From NCBI GenBank assembly GCA_050084985.1, contig JBITNC010000001.1, positions 206,894,001 through 206,958,000 on the forward strand: 64,000 nt of DNA, read 5' to 3'. Position 1 is the stretch's first letter. Every line of letters starts with the position of its first letter. Source of the stretch: Nageia nagi. Taxonomy: Eukaryota; Pinophyta. Position numbers and translations under genes: made by a program. Positions 12,230-24,675 of the stretch are shown piece after piece. The notes below the pieces were generated by a model. The model searched no databases. It worked only from the letters and a program-made list of their open reading frames with translations, and was not told the origin of the DNA.

Positions 12230-13681
12230 TGTATATTAATACATAATCATTACTCCAAGGTTTTTTGAAAGTATGATCACTTCCGTAGGTGATGTAAGCT
12301 AAGCATAATCACAATGGGTTTTAAGAACCATTTCTGAAAGTAATTACTTCATTATGAAAGAAGAAAAGCCCCTTAAAGTTAATGTTGAGTAACCCAGGTT
12401 CTGGAAGAGATGACATCAGCGATTTCAGGCCTTAACCCAAAATCGGATCCCAGAAGTGATGAGGTCAGCAAGGAGTGATCAAATAGCTGGAGCCAGTGAG
12501 TAAAACATTCTAAAAGTAAGAGATGATGTCACGAGGAGAATAATGTTCACATTTTTGAATGAAACTGGGTCCCAAAAGTGATGAGGTCAGTGAGGAGTGA
12601 TTGAATAGCTAGAGCCAATGAGTAGAGCATTTTGAAAGTATGAAGATGACATCATAGGGAGAATGATGTTCACTTTTTTAAATAAAACTAGGTCTTGGAA
12701 GTGATGAGGTCAGCGAGGAGTGATCGAATAGCCAGAGCTGGTGAGTAGAGCATTCTGGATTGTAGAGATGAGGTCAGTAAAGGGTGATCGAATAGCCAGA
12801 GCTGATGAGTAGAGCATTCTAGATTGTAGAGATGAGGTCAGTAAAGGGTGATTGAATAGCTGGAGCCAGTGAGTAGAGCATTCCAGATTGTAGAGATGAG
12901 GTTAGTAAAGGGAGATCAAATAGTCAAAGCCAGTAAATAGAATATCATGAAAGTGATGAGGCCAGTAAGAGGTCAGATCATAGTTGTCAAGAAGCTGTAT
13001 CATCTATAATCTACCCAATTTTTGTAATATTCTATCAAGTGGTGTATGTAGGTAGTATCAGTTAAAAGAAGGCTAGAATCTTGAAGCTATTTTTGTAAAT
13101 GTTTCTATTCTGCAATTCTTATAACTGTTGTTACTTCAATATAAGTATATGAAAATAAAGTGAAAGATGGTCAAAAGCCCTAGTATTGCTCTTTGCATTT
13201 GTTCTCAAAGACCTATAGTTTTTATTAGTAATATGATACCATCTTGACCTTTCTTATCTAGCACTCGTAATTGTCATTCTTAATTTGGTTACATCATGGT
13301 AGCTTGGCTTATTTCCTGAATGATAATCATGAGCTACTAGTATAACTGTGTCTGCTACATGGTAGAGTAAAGTTGGGAAACTATTAGAGAGTGAGAGCTT
13401 GTACTGTAGCTACTACACTAGATTCAGACCAAGGTTTCACACACTGTGAAAGCCCACACTGAACTAGTGATCCACTTTTGCTTTCTCTCTTGTTACCCTA
13501 AGCCTTTTTGCTTAAATTCCTTGCACTCTACTCCTTTTTATTTTCTTTCCTATTCTTTCTCCTACACCCAATGTATAAGGAACCAGCCTTCTCTAGAGAT
13601 TAGACTGTCGCCATAGTCTGTTCTTGATTTACTTTGGTTAAGATTGTTCATGGCGCATATATTACACAATCTTAATCAATA
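12230..13681 (+). repeat. Gypsy1 5' LTR
   Basis: The LTR begins 'tgtatattaatac' and ends 'ttaatcaata'. The right copy keeps the expected CA end, so this one has a C-to-T change. Inside, 'gatgaggtcag' blocks recur at about 12458, 12579, 12702, 12768, 12831, 12894 and 12955, that is, about 122-bp spacing and then about 63-bp spacing. These blocks are the reverse complement of those at 121-1165. Confidence 0.93.
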
Positions 13682-13692
13682 GTATTTCTTTT

Positions 13693-13710
13693 TGGCATGC
13701 CCAGTGGGAC
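13693..13710 (+). other. Gypsy1 primer-binding site
   Basis: 'tggcatgcccagtgggac' lies 11 bases after the 5' LTR and begins with TGG as expected for pairing with a tRNA CCA end. The homologous but decayed site of Gypsy3 is at 36122-36140. I do not assign the tRNA. Confidence 0.6.
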
Positions 13711-13829
13711 ACAAAGAAACTTATTGGTGACTCTACTGAAGCACTATCTATGGTATGTATTAAAGTAGATTATTTGTAAATATCATATGTGCTTTTGAAC
13801 CTCTCATTTTCTTTTGCAACCTAGAGTTT

Positions 13830-15163
13830 ATGTGGACTAGATCTAAAACTAGAGCAACAAATGAAGCACCAGATTTTAGAACATTAGATACTCCTAAGAG
13901 AAAGACCCTGATCAAGTCCAAGTCTTTGAATAGTATCAGCTCCCTAAAATCCTTTACCAAGCCAAAATCATCCAATCTTTACACTAGAAATACCTCTTCT
14001 AAAATGGCTAATCCAGCTCAAAATATTTATCTAGAATGGGACAATGGAGTACCAATAGCTCTGGCCATGTTGCATGACATCCCAGCTAATGTTTTCAAAA
14101 CCCTTCCAGAGTTTGATGCAACTTAGAGAAAATGGCTTATGAACATTGTGTTGATGTAGCTGGCCTAGCTAAGATTCATAATATCCAACATGAAGATGTC
14201 ATGGTGAGATTATTGGCTCAGTCTTTCAAAGGAAAGGTCCTAGATTGGTACAGGGGCCTTCCTAATGGATCTATAACCACTTGGGCTCAACTGGTAGAGC
14301 CCTTTATCTTGGAATTTAATGAATTAGGAGATCCTTTTTCCCTGTTAACATAGTTCACTTCAATCAAAAGATATGAGCAAGAAAATATCCTTGATTTCAA
14401 TATTAGATTCCAAAAAACTTGGATGAGAGTCCCAATGCCAGTCAGGCCTCAGCAATTTCAAGCCTTAATGTATTACTTGAGAGCCTTTCCTTCAGATCTC
14501 TCTCTGCAAATCCAAAATTTTAGAGTAAATACTTTCTTGAAGGTCTATAGACAAGCAGTATATGCTGAATCCTATCTTATTGCAATTGGAAAATTGCCAA
14601 GTTGCATGCTAATGCCTTATTTTCCAATAACCACCCAACAGCAAATTTTGAGACCTCAAGCAATTAGTTTGGCTCCACCACTGGCCAGTATCCCCACCCC
14701 TATCCAACAGTGGCCATTAACCTTACCAATCCCTAGAGCTCCCTTGGCCTTACTAGCCCCTCATCAGTCTAATATGAATCAAGGGGTAGCTTCATTGATA
14801 GAGATTCAGGAACTCTGAAACTTATGTAGAAATATGGTAAACCAGATTACCATTATAAGTAGATAAAGCAATGCAAGAAGATATCCTTATCCTACTGTAG
14901 AAAAGGCTTAGAATGTGTTGAATGAGGATGTAAGCCAAGCTTCCTCTTCCGGGTTAGCCTCTAGTTTGTGTTTGGCCTACAATGATGCTCATGAACAAAC
15001 CACATGTCTTGTTTATCAATACCAAGAATATTTATCAAGAAGTGGGGGCATTCCTCTGCCTGGTGTAGCTGACGACATAAGCCAAGATGTGAACCTAATG
15101 AATTTTGCACCAGCAGGTATAGGAGTTTTTGCTATGGAAATAAGATCAGGGAAAAACTCCTAG
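13830..15163 (+). pseudogene. gag: Gypsy1 gag (capsid and zinc-knuckle region), broken
   Basis: The frame starts at the ATG at 13830 (MWTRSKTRA). It shifts by one base near 14126 and then runs in a single frame to 15163 with stops at 14351-14353, 14816-14818 and two more before 14915. The capsid part resembles the Retrotrans_gag family, with 'SFKGKVLDWYRGLP' near 14224-14265 and 'QFTSIKRYEQE' after the first stop. A zinc-knuckle relic follows at about 14970-15010 (C-x2-Y-x3-H-x4-C, second Cys replaced by Tyr). Gypsy3 gag is a clear homologue. Gag would form the cytoplasmic particle that packages the RNA. Confidence 0.85.
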
Positions 15164-15189
15164 TCTCCAGTATTCTAGAGAGAAAAGTT

Positions 15190-15505
15190 AAATCCCAAAA
15201 GAGCTTCAGAATCAATCATATCAAGACCTCCAGAGAAGAAATGAAATAGTAAAAGGTGGTTCAACGGTCAAAAATCAACTCTGGATACTTTTAGAGAAGG
15301 AGATTTAGTATTGAAATGGGATGAGGATAGAGCTAAGCTAGGGAAACACAAAAAATTTGAATCCATGTGGTCTGGACCCTATGTAGTAGCTAAATGCATT
15401 GGGAAAAACACCTTTGAGCTAGCAAAATTAAATGGGTGCAAATTGCTGATTTTAGTTAATGGACAACACCTAAAGCGGTATAAGACCGTAAGCGTGGGAC
15501 AGTGA
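15190..15505 (+). pseudogene. Gypsy1 integrase C-terminal remnant
   Basis: Only the tail of integrase remains. 'FREGDLVLKWDEDR' is followed by 'SGPYVVAKCIGKNTFEL' and 'NGQHLKRY', the usual GPY/F-type C-terminal module of gypsy integrases. It aligns to Gypsy3 at 50130-50350. A one-base shift lies near 15250. The junction with gag at about 15165-15190 marks an internal deletion of several kilobases that removed protease, RT, RNase H and the integrase catalytic core. The 60-aa minus-strand frame overlapping it is a shadow. Confidence 0.85.
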
Positions 15506-15615
15506 TTTTTTTGAAGAAATATGATTTTGTACACATATTGTAAATAGTGTGCCATTTGCATTTATTTCAAGTTGTCATTATGGTTGTTAGTTATTTATTA
15601 GTAACTTAGTGGTAG

Positions 15616-17460
15616 TTGTACTTTTTCACTGGTAGAATTGAAGTTTCCAAAAGGGGTATAGAAAATCAAATCTTAGAGTTCCCGAAAAGAGCGCATAATA
15701 TCAAATCAGTTATTAATGCTACTATCTGTAAGGATATTTTGCACATTTTGAGAGATTGTGCATCAATCAATGAAATGAGCTATAGAAGGGCCAAGAGCAC
15801 TACTCACCAAAATACCAAAATTCTAGAATTCATAGAAAGCATTTACTTACAAATTTGCAAAGCTAGTATCTACTACACATTACCAGGAGCTGTGGAATAT
15901 AGCAAAAGAATCTGAGTAAAGCAAAGTGTTGGTTAGGGGTGACAGAAGTGAGATAAGAAGAGTTGATAAGTGCAACATAAGCAAATAGAAATGAGCTTAG
16001 GATCATCAATGAAGATAGCAAGGAAAATAATAGATTCCATGGAATTATTGTGGGATACTGAAATTACAACCCAAAATAAGAACCCCAAGGGCATAACTGA
16101 AGGTAAGTGCCCAAACTTCAGTTTTAATCATATAGCACATTCACCAATGGGGTCAGGTATCATGTATTTCATTCCCCATAGATGCTTTCCTGCTCTTGAG
16201 TTGATAGAGGTTATAAAGGGGGCATTTGATCCTACAACTAGGATAGTCAGAGACTTGCAAGGAAGGACTATCTTGAATTTGGATTCCATTTTAGTAGCAA
16301 AGGCTTTTAATCCACCCTCCCCTATGCATTCCCTTATGCACATTGATTGGTATATGACACCCAATTCCAATCTAAGAGCAAATATCATAGCCTGGCTAAA
16401 TAAAAATGTAGCTGGGACCATAAAGTTTATGAAGTTCCCCAGTTCTGAGCTCCTACTCTCTAATTTTTTTACACATCTGCAATTATTATTATCCATCTTA
16501 GCCATAGTAGCAGGTGAAGAGATAGATAGGTATGTCTCACCATCAAAATTAGCTATCACATACCAGATTTCTCACCCAATATCTCCTACAATGTATGACT
16601 GGGCTAATGCCCTTTCAGATGGAATATCTGAATAGTTAGAAAAGATTAGTGAGGGATTTCATTTTTTATATGTGTCACACATTATTTGGATGATGATTCA
16701 TCAGAATGCTGATGTTTTCAAGAATTTAACCTTGGTTCAAATTGATGAAAGAGGGTCTCAGAAGCTAGTGGACTAATGGACTAAGGAGGTGAGGTCTTTA
16801 GTGGATTATTACTTCTTTGTAGAAAGCTTTTTGGTTCCTACAATGAGTTTATTTACCCCCATAGTTCCAAGATTATCAACAACTTCTAAGCTTTACCTTC
16901 AGATGCCACATGGAGAGATCGGGGACTGGTTCTTCATAGAGGAGGGGACTTTCATCAGGCTTTATGGGTATTCTAGGGCTCCTTTCTTACTACCAATCCA
17001 TGTAATGGATTAGGTTTTCGGTATGGAATATGCTAGACAAATGGATTATATAGATTCTAAATATGGAGCTACAGTAAAAAAAAGGATAGTTTATGCCCTT
17101 CCTCATAAAGTGCATAACTTGGTGCTTCAAAGCAGGGGAGTAAGTGAATAATTAAAAGGTAAACTATTGAATTTAAAATTGAAAAAACTTAGTTAGTATT
17201 TGCTATATGATCCTAAAGATATCTTTGGCAAGAGGTTGAGGGGCCAACCCAATCCCCTAGGTTTTAGAGCTGAATCCAGGCTAGAGCTGGTTAAATGGTG
17301 AAACCTAGAACATGAAGACAAGGTAATGCCCACTACCTTGATTACTAAAGATTTATTGCCATCATGGTTAGGTTTTTACAGTAAAAAGGCAAATTTTGAC
17401 CCAAAAATAGACTCCATCTCAAAAAAGTCTTTAAAACCTTAAGAGATCAGAGATGGAGAA
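15616..17460 (+). pseudogene. Gypsy1 ORF3, N-terminal domain
   Basis: One frame, interrupted by in-frame stops that are mostly TAG, carries this region from 15616 to about 17460. The best open piece is 15970-16635 (221 aa; its first codon is GTG, so a stop rather than a true start defines it). Conserved-looking stretches include 'RTILNLDSILVAKAFNPP', 'IIWMMIHQN' and 'DPKDIFGKRLRGQPNP'. Gypsy3 carries a homologue (for example 'LYLWWLLIHQN'). There is no signal peptide or membrane segment, so it does not look like an envelope protein. It may be related to plant transposon-associated domains of unknown function. I cannot name it. Confidence 0.6.
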
Positions 17461-17696
17461 GAAAAAATAGCTACCTTCCCCATACTAGATTGAGTTAGAA
17501 AAGATACCCTTAGATTCTGATTTAGATGATAAATTTGAAGAGATGTGGAGGATAGCACATCCCATAGACATCCCTATGTGAAGGTTCGATAAGTGATGAG
17601 GAGGGAGAGTAGGACTGTAAGGTCCAAGCATAGCTCAAGAGGAGCACCTAAGGGGAACCAGGGGTTTCCATAGAATAGTAGCTAGAGGTCTGGAGA

Positions 17697-18150
17697 GTGA
17701 CTATCAAAAGGAAGCCAAAAGGAGATGCACCAACTCCCACCCCCAAGAGAAAAGAAGGACCCTACTCCATCAGGTACGCTCTCTACTCCCTCTTCCCTAT
17801 TTCTCTTACTCCTTCTCTATCTATTTCTACCATGCCAATTTCCATTCCAAGTTCACTTTTGCAAATTCCAGCAACCATTCCAGCTTCCACCCATTCAATC
17901 CCTCATAAACACACCACCACCTATCCAATGGTAAAGCTCCCTTCCCCTTACATCTAGCCCACAAGTTCCCCCCATCATTAGCATCACTATAATACCATCT
18001 TCACCTTCACCATCTCCACCTCCATCATCCCTCCTTCATCTATTCAGCACTCTTGCCATGAATCCATTGATATAGTTTCCCTGGCCAGTCAAGCTAGCCC
18101 CATGACACCACTAGCAAATCATTGGCCTCCTTCCTCTCAGGATTGATGTC
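17697..18150 (+). pseudogene. Gypsy1 ORF3, basic and Pro/Ser/Thr-rich linker
   Basis: The frame at 17697-17957 begins with a basic, Pro-rich patch (KRKPKGDAPTPTPKRKEG, reminiscent of a bipartite nuclear localisation signal). It continues Pro/Ser/Thr/Ile-rich, passes a TAG stop and reaches 'SQASPMTPLANHWPPSSQD' near 18085-18140. It lies in a different phase from the N-terminal domain, so an indel sits between about 17460 and 17697. A 69-aa frame at 17725 in another phase is an alternative reading, but the basic/Pro-rich one looks more protein-like. Confidence 0.45.
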
Positions 18151-18294
18151 TAGATCTCCATTCATATGAATCATGCAATAAGTATTCTATGGACAACATT
18201 ATGTAGCAGTACAACAGATGAAACAGAGAATGCATGATGCAGAAGTAGGTGAGAAGCTATCAATTTTGGATAATCCATAAGGCTATGGACTTCA

Positions 18295-19380
18295 GTGGAT
18301 CCAAAGCATAAGGTGCTTAAAATGGTGATTACCCAAGACCCACAAGAGGGGCAAAGCGATCTATCCTCTATGAACACCCGGGTAAAAATTGATACACGAA
18401 ACATATCCTGGAGTGATAAAAATGAGCTCTTGCAAATGGTAGTAGACCTCAACATATTAGAGCTAACAAAGTTGGAGGTTAAGTACAATAAGCTACAAAA
18501 GGCCCATGAAGCTATGAAGCAACAATTAGACACTCAAAAATTAAAATTGAAAGCTATTGAAAATAATATATCAATTTTGAAGACTAGTTTAGTGATGGCT
18601 CCTACAGTAGATATTTTTAGCCAGAAAGATGCCATCATCTCTCAAAGAGATGCTGAAATAGCTGCCAGAGTAGCAAAGATTAGCAATTTGAATGCCAACA
18701 TAGTGCAACTCTAATCAAGTCTAAATGTGAATAAGGTAGACAAATCATTTTTATTAAATATGAAGAAAAGATTTTGGGAGCTAAGGGCATAGGAAATCAA
18801 AGATTTGATTCATCTGAGAGACCATATAGAATCATGTTTATCAGAGCTCAAAAGGCTTAAGGTTGAGGTCACCAGATGCGAGAATATTTTGAATCCCATC
18901 TCAGAATAGGCCAAGTAAGCAAATAACATGCTAAACAACCTCTTGAATGAAAAGCTACAATCTTATAATATTGGTGATCAAGTGGAGCTCATGGAAATGG
19001 GTTTGTCAAGAGATCAAGAGTAATATCCCACATTGGATACAAGAAATGGAAAGCATGAAGTCAGAGATTCAAGGATTAAATGCATCTAGAATCCTAGATT
19101 TATGGAGAAGTGATGGCTCGCTTGTCCCTAAAGCTAAGTTTTTGAGTGGTCTATAGAGCAGGATTCAAAGCACTAATGACATCGATACGCTCTTGGTTTC
19201 ATTTGACGAAACCAATTTGATAAAATTCTTTGATTCTTTGGCAAATGGTGGCTTTCACATTTAGCAATTGTTGAGAAAATATGCTATTATGTCTTATGAA
19301 ATTTTGAACACTATAGCTTTAGCCCATGCAAGGCTAAAGGATTTTTCCAGGATCCCCATAGATTGGAGTAAGGTTTAGCA
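18295..19380 (+). pseudogene. Gypsy1 ORF3, coiled coil and C-terminal domain
   Basis: The frame at 18295-18714 (139 aa) has heptad-like Leu/Ile spacing and many Lys, Glu and Gln (for example 'LQKAHEAMKQQLDTQKLKLK'). A coiled coil is likely from about residue 45 onward. It continues past a TAA stop with 'ELKRLKVEV'. The 3' part (18947-19156) shifts phase and ends with 'SRILDLWRSDGSLVPKAKF'. The Gypsy3 homologue has the same order, a coiled coil and then a W-containing C-terminal domain. The minus-strand frame at 18171-18533 is a shadow. Confidence 0.5.
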
Positions 19381-19490
19381 ACTCCTGAGTATACAGAACT
19401 GAAGTCTGATTTGTTGATTCATTCAAATAAGATTTTGGGTTCTAAAATTTCTTTGTAATTGGTGAAATTTTCCCATAGATGTCACCAAAA

Positions 19491-20942
19491 TGTATATTAA
19501 TACATAATCATTACTCCAAGGTTTTTTGAAAGTATGATCACTTCCAAAGGTGACGTAAGCTAAGCATAATCACAATGGGTTTTAAGACCTATTTCTAAAA
19601 GTAATTACTTCATTATGAAAGAAGAAAAGCCCCTCAAAGTTAATGTTGAGTAACCTAGGTTCCAGAAGAGATGATGTTAGTGATTTCAGGCCTTAACCCA
19701 AAACTAGATCCCAAAAGTGATGAGGTCAGCAAGGAGTGATCAAATAGCTAGAGCCAATGAGTAAAACATTTCGGAAGTAAGAGATGATGTCACGAGGAGA
19801 ATGATGTTCACATTTTTGAATGAAACTAGGTCCCAAAAGTGATGAGGTTAGCGAGGAGTGATCGAATAGCTAGAGCTAGTGAGTAGAGCATTCTGGAAGT
19901 ATGAAGATGACATCACAGGGAGAATGATGTTCACATTTTTGAATAAAACTAGGTCCCAGAAGTAATGAGGTTAGCAAGGAGTGATCGAATAGCCGAAGTT
20001 GGTGAGTAGAGCATTCTAAATTATAGAGATGAGGTCAGTAAAGGGTGATCAAATAGCCAGAGCTGATGATTAGAGCATTCCAAATTGTAGAGATGAGGTC
20101 AGTAAAGGGTGATCGAATAGCCAAAGCTGATGAGTAGAGCATTCTAGATTATAGAGATGAGGTCAGTAAAGGGAGATCAAATAGCTAGAGCTAGTAAATA
20201 GAATATCATGAAAGATATGAGGCCAGTAATAGGTCAGATCATAGTTGTCAAGAAGCTATATCATCTGCAATCTACTTAGTTTTTGTAATATTCTACCAAG
20301 TGGCATATGTAGGTAGTATCAATTAAAAGAAGGCTAGAATCTTGAAGCCATTTTTGTAAACATTTCTATTCTGCAATTCTTGTAACTATTGTTACTTCAG
20401 TATAAGTATATGAAAATAAAGTGAAAGATGGTCAGAAGCCCTAGTATTGCTCTTTACATTTGTTCTCGAAGACCTATAGTTTTTATTAGTAATATGATAC
20501 CATCTTAACCTTTTTTGTCTAGCACTTGTAATTATCATTCTTAATTTGGTTACATCATGGCAGCTTGGCTTGTTTCCTGAATGATAATTATGAGCTACTA
20601 GTATAACTATGTCTGCTACATGGTAGAGTAAAGCTAGGAAACTATTAGAGAGTGAGAGCTTGTACTGTAGCTGCTACACTAGATTCAGACCAAGGTTTCA
20701 CACACTGTGAAAGCCTACACTGAACTAGTGATCCACCTTTGCTTTCTCTCTTGTTACCCTAAGCCTTTTTGCTTAAATTCCTTTCACTCTACTCCTTTTT
20801 ATTTTCTTTCCTACTCTTTCTCCTACACCCAATGTATAAGGAACCAACCTTTTCTGGAGATCAGACTGTCACCATAGTCTATTCTTGATTTACTTTGGTT
20901 AAGATTGTTCATGGCACATATATTACACAATCTTAATCAACA
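19491..20942 (+). repeat. Gypsy1 3' LTR
   Basis: The LTR is 1452 bases, the same length as the 5' LTR, and begins 'tgtatattaatac' and ends 'ttaatcaaca'. It differs from the 5' copy by scattered substitutions, mostly transitions. The interior just before it ends 'gtcaccaaaa', like the Gypsy3 interior before its 3' LTR ('ccaccaaaagat'), instead of a strong polypurine tract. The TSD copy CTTAT follows at 20943. Confidence 0.93.
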
Positions 20943-20947
20943 CTTAT

Positions 20948-21010
20948 CATAAAAAATTGATTGCATCAATCTAGATTCTTAGGGTTATTAGTTGGATGAA
21001 TTAATAATCA
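20948..21010 (+). mobile_element. Right LTR of element X, part 2
   Basis: 'attgattgcatcaatctag.ttctt' and '.gaattaataatca' match 4030-4086 and end with CA at 21010. This is the portion displaced by Gypsy1. Confidence 0.7.
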
Positions 21011-24000
21011 TTTTTGAAAGTTTTTTTAGTCATCCCTAGGATAGCCTAAGTAGTTACTATGTAAAAATACTTAACATATGATAATATATTATCCTTGTTA
21101 TTAAATTGGATAAATATAGATTAATAGTAATGAATGATAGTGAATAATAATCAAGATGCAAATGATTATAAAAGTGAACAATGAATTTAGACTATTGGAT
21201 CAAGATAACAAACATACTAATAATATTAGGATCAAGTGAAAGATAAATACCTATAAACCTTACTTGGATGATGAATATTATGTGCAAAAAAGAGTTTATC
21301 AAAGAATAATTATCTTGATATATGAATCCCCATAGAGCACATTAGATAGAAATGATAATATGAATGATAATAATAATGTGGATGCTAGGTGTTGACTAGT
21401 AGCACTGATGATGTGCTAGCATAAATTCTAGGCATCCAATGGAGTAGAGTTTGCAACCAAGATTTAGAGCATAATAGATAGTCAAAAAGTTGAGTCAAAT
21501 ATATAATTACAAAATATGGAATGAAAAATATGCTCATGATAACAAAATCCCAATTTCAATAGTTGGATTTGATCAATAACAAAACTTTGAAGTGATACTA
21601 GCTATCAAGATTGAAATCTTGATAACTTTCCTTGCAATCATACTTATCCTTATATATGTAAGAAGAACCCCATATTCCCTTTAGTAAGGATAACATTAAT
21701 GATGGGGTACCCAACACATAAAATAATAATATTGCATAAGAAAGAACCAAGATAACACTAGTTATATGACATAAGGTTAACATAAGAAAATACTTAAGTG
21801 GGACTACCTTAGGTGAACCAAAATTAAGTATAAATAGATTTCCCCTTTGTGAATATAATGAAATATAATGAACTTGAAATGTAATTATGTTTGAAAAGGA
21901 AGTAAAAAGAAAGAGAAAAAAAATTTATACTTCCATAGTTTTGTTGTAGAATTGTTTGATCATCAATGATCAATGATATATGCTACCTGTATTTGATTTG
22001 GTTATAAAATGGAATGGATATCCATGGAATAGGAATAACCAAGAGCAAAGAATGACCTAAAAAAAAGAGACAAAAAATACCACCTTCCAAATATATATGT
22101 GATAATAAATTTGTAAATATATAATAGTAAAACATTAGAGCAATAATTATCACAAGTACATGATATAATCATGGTAAAACTTAATTACCTATTCATGGAT
22201 AAAAAACATCATAGTAGAACACAACATCCCATTCATGGAATCATACATAACATTTCATCACAAATGATATAACAATATAGAGAAAGGATGAAATTAATAT
22301 AATATGCATATATCATCATGAAGGCACCAAATATACTATTCATATATGCAATATCATCACAAAAATACCTAATGCCTCATTTATAGATGCACACATATGA
22401 TCATAAAGAACTATGATGGTGATGGTTAGCTTAAACCTAACCAACAATGGTGCTTAAGTCAAATTAGGGTCACACTATCATGGGAGAAACAAGTTGCCCC
22501 ATTCATAGTTGTACATAATTATGGGAGAAAATGATGCTCCATTCATGGATGTATCAAATGATAAAGTGATAAATACCCAACCTAAAGGGTCATCATATTT
22601 TAGAATATAATTTTCATAAAGTCATAACAATGATAGTTATTTAACATCCATTTAACAAGGAAATATGATCATAAAATAGTGATAGTTATTTGACATTCAC
22701 TTAACAAGGACATGTGATCATAAAAAAATGATGGTTATTTAATGTCCATCCAACAAGGATATAACAATTCTTCTAAAACAAGATTTTAAAATTTTCAAAT
22801 CATTTTAATCAAAGCAATAATGTGACCATAATTATATCAATGTTTATATATGAAAAATTAATATAGTAAAGGAGTCAGAGATAGAAATTTTTCTTGATAT
22901 ATGCCTATGAGAATGCCCCTAGGTTTTGTAGCCATTATCTAGATTTGACACTTATATACATGCCCCAATGTTAACTCTTACCTCATCACCAATGTTGATT
23001 CTATTTTTTCCAATTATGACAAGATTAAATTTTTTTAAATGTAATTTACATTTCTCATCTTGTAACTAGCTATTGAGTTAATGACTTATACATTTGATCC
23101 TAAACATTACCTAAAATAGTTTTACCTTGAAATCAAAATTTCCATTTCTAGCTACAAATATTTGATACTTATATTCATGTTAGTTATATATTATTTTTTG
23201 AAATATTTATATTGAAATAAAACTAATATAATATTAAATTTTATCATTATTCTATAGATTCTAGTATTAGCATTGGTATCAACATTGACACGTACAATAA
23301 TTTCCATTCTAAGATCATTTACAAATGAACTTTATAAATTTATTTGGTAAGTATGTGGTGCATTTATAAGACTATTTTTTTAAAAATTTAATATTTTTTC
23401 TAATGTGTGCTATGAATTTTAACTATTTTATCAATTTTATATCTTAATTTTAAGTTTAAATAGGACCAAGTGGTTATTATTTATCATTGTCACTATTTGC
23501 AAAGTTTGATCTAGTCTAGAGGGAAAGAATTATGATTATTAATAGTAATTATACATTTTGGAGGTATGAACATTCCATTTATGTTGATTCTTATGTGATT
23601 TTTACTCCTAATTAATAATATGATCAAGGTTTTTTTGTTAGGTATGAAGATCACTAAGTAGGAAAATCATCAACCATGTCTACTCTATAATAACTGAGTA
23701 GCAACACATGTGGTAAGTCTACTAAGGTTTCAATTTTTAATTTGGTGTAGTTTACATGCAATTTTTCAAGTTTTTCTATAAAATTATTGTAATAAAACCC
23801 TAATATCTTAGTTTTATGCTAAGGATTTTGATTTGAAGCATAAATGTTAATTGATTTTGCATGAAATCTTAATTTCCTTATTTTATTTATTTATCCTCTA
23901 GTTGCTGCAATTTTTTGAGGGGAATGATGGAAAGAAGCTATGTATGGACATTAGTGTAGGTTCTAATGCTAGCTTAGTAGTTGAAATATGGCTTTGATAT

Positions 24001-24189
24001 TATGATTTGGATATTATATATAATATCATAGTATTTATCTTTAAAATAAAATTTTATATTTTCATTTTATAAATAATGAAAATATAATACTAATACATAT
24101 GTTGTTCCATGTTGATGTAGTGCCAAAAGTTTCTTATGGATCCTAGGCCAAGATTAAAGATTTAGGTGAAATCTCAAATTTGGTACAAA
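21011..24189. other. AT-rich DNA, no gene recognised
   Basis: I see no coding signal. The 61-aa minus-strand frame at 21598-21783 has no recognisable motif. A short degenerate repeat lies at 22612-22757. The last 100 bases before 24190 may include the upstream part of the PMD pseudogene, since 'gatgtag' at 24114-24120 looks like a splice acceptor, but this is uncertain. Confidence 0.4.
22612..22757. repeat. Three degenerate copies of a roughly 57-bp repeat
   Basis: 'tgatagttatttaacatccatttaacaagga' and its variants occur three times, near 22633, 22680 and 22729, each followed by 'atgatcataaa' or similar sequence. Confidence 0.7.
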
Positions 24190-24675
24190 AAATTAACCAT
24201 AGAGGATATTGATTTAATCAATCATATTGGGATGGGATACTTATTGTAGGCTCCATATGTATGAGTTGATAGGGACACACTTGCAAATTTAATAGAAATA
24301 TGGTCTAAGAGTACCAATAATTTTCATTTACTCATAGGAGAGGTGAATATTATACCTAAGGAAATTCATAGGATAATTCACATCCCTATGAAAGGGAGGA
24401 CCATATATATCCAAGAGGGTATGACTATTACATACCAAAGGGAGCTAGCTACATGGCTCATGGGGATGGTATAATATCATGAGAGCAAGATAGGATTTTA
24501 CTTGCATTGAGATTTTAGTAGAAAGGTGAAGAAGTTAAGGTGGATTATTCTTATCATGGTAGCTTATATTTATAATATTATATCCAAATAAAAATCAAGA
24601 GGTGTTTCCACTTGGGATTATTCATGTATTCCATCAAATATTCTTACGTATTAGGCTTGCATCAGCACCTTACAT
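24190..24675 (+). pseudogene. Plant mobile domain (PMD) protein, fragment 1
   Basis: One frame gives 'INHIGMGYLL', then 'DRDTLANLIEIWSKSTNNFH', 'LIGEVNIIPKEIHRIIHIP' and 'MKGRTI'. This is the usual order in the plant mobile domain family (aminotransferase-like in older annotation): Gly-rich start, 'W...T.TFH..GE', then 'DV..I..LPI.G'. Stops interrupt it at about 24250, 24268, 24472 and later. It is cut at 24675 by the copia insertion and resumes at 33796. PMD proteins are both host proteins (MAIN/MAIL1) and transposon-borne. This copy is dead. Confidence 0.65.

Larger units (their letters stand above)
12230..20942 (+). mobile_element. Gypsy1: Ty3/gypsy retrotransposon with most of pol deleted
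   Basis: The element is bounded by two 1452-bp LTRs. It is flanked by an exact 5-bp duplication CTTAT (12225-12229 and 20943-20947). Removing it restores the element X LTR sequence, as judged from the left copy near 4020-4060. The interior holds a primer-binding site, gag, a remnant of the integrase C-terminus and a long ORF3. Protease, reverse transcriptase, RNase H and the integrase core are absent, so this copy is non-autonomous. Similar LTRs and a clean TSD point to a fairly recent insertion. Confidence 0.93.

Noticed and set aside
16128-16559. 143-aa minus-strand frame
   Set aside because: It is antisense to the best open part of Gypsy1 ORF3, which has a homologue in Gypsy3.
15616-17460. 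Envelope gene in Gypsy1
   Set aside because: The position fits, but I see no signal peptide, membrane helix or glycoprotein-like Cys pattern.
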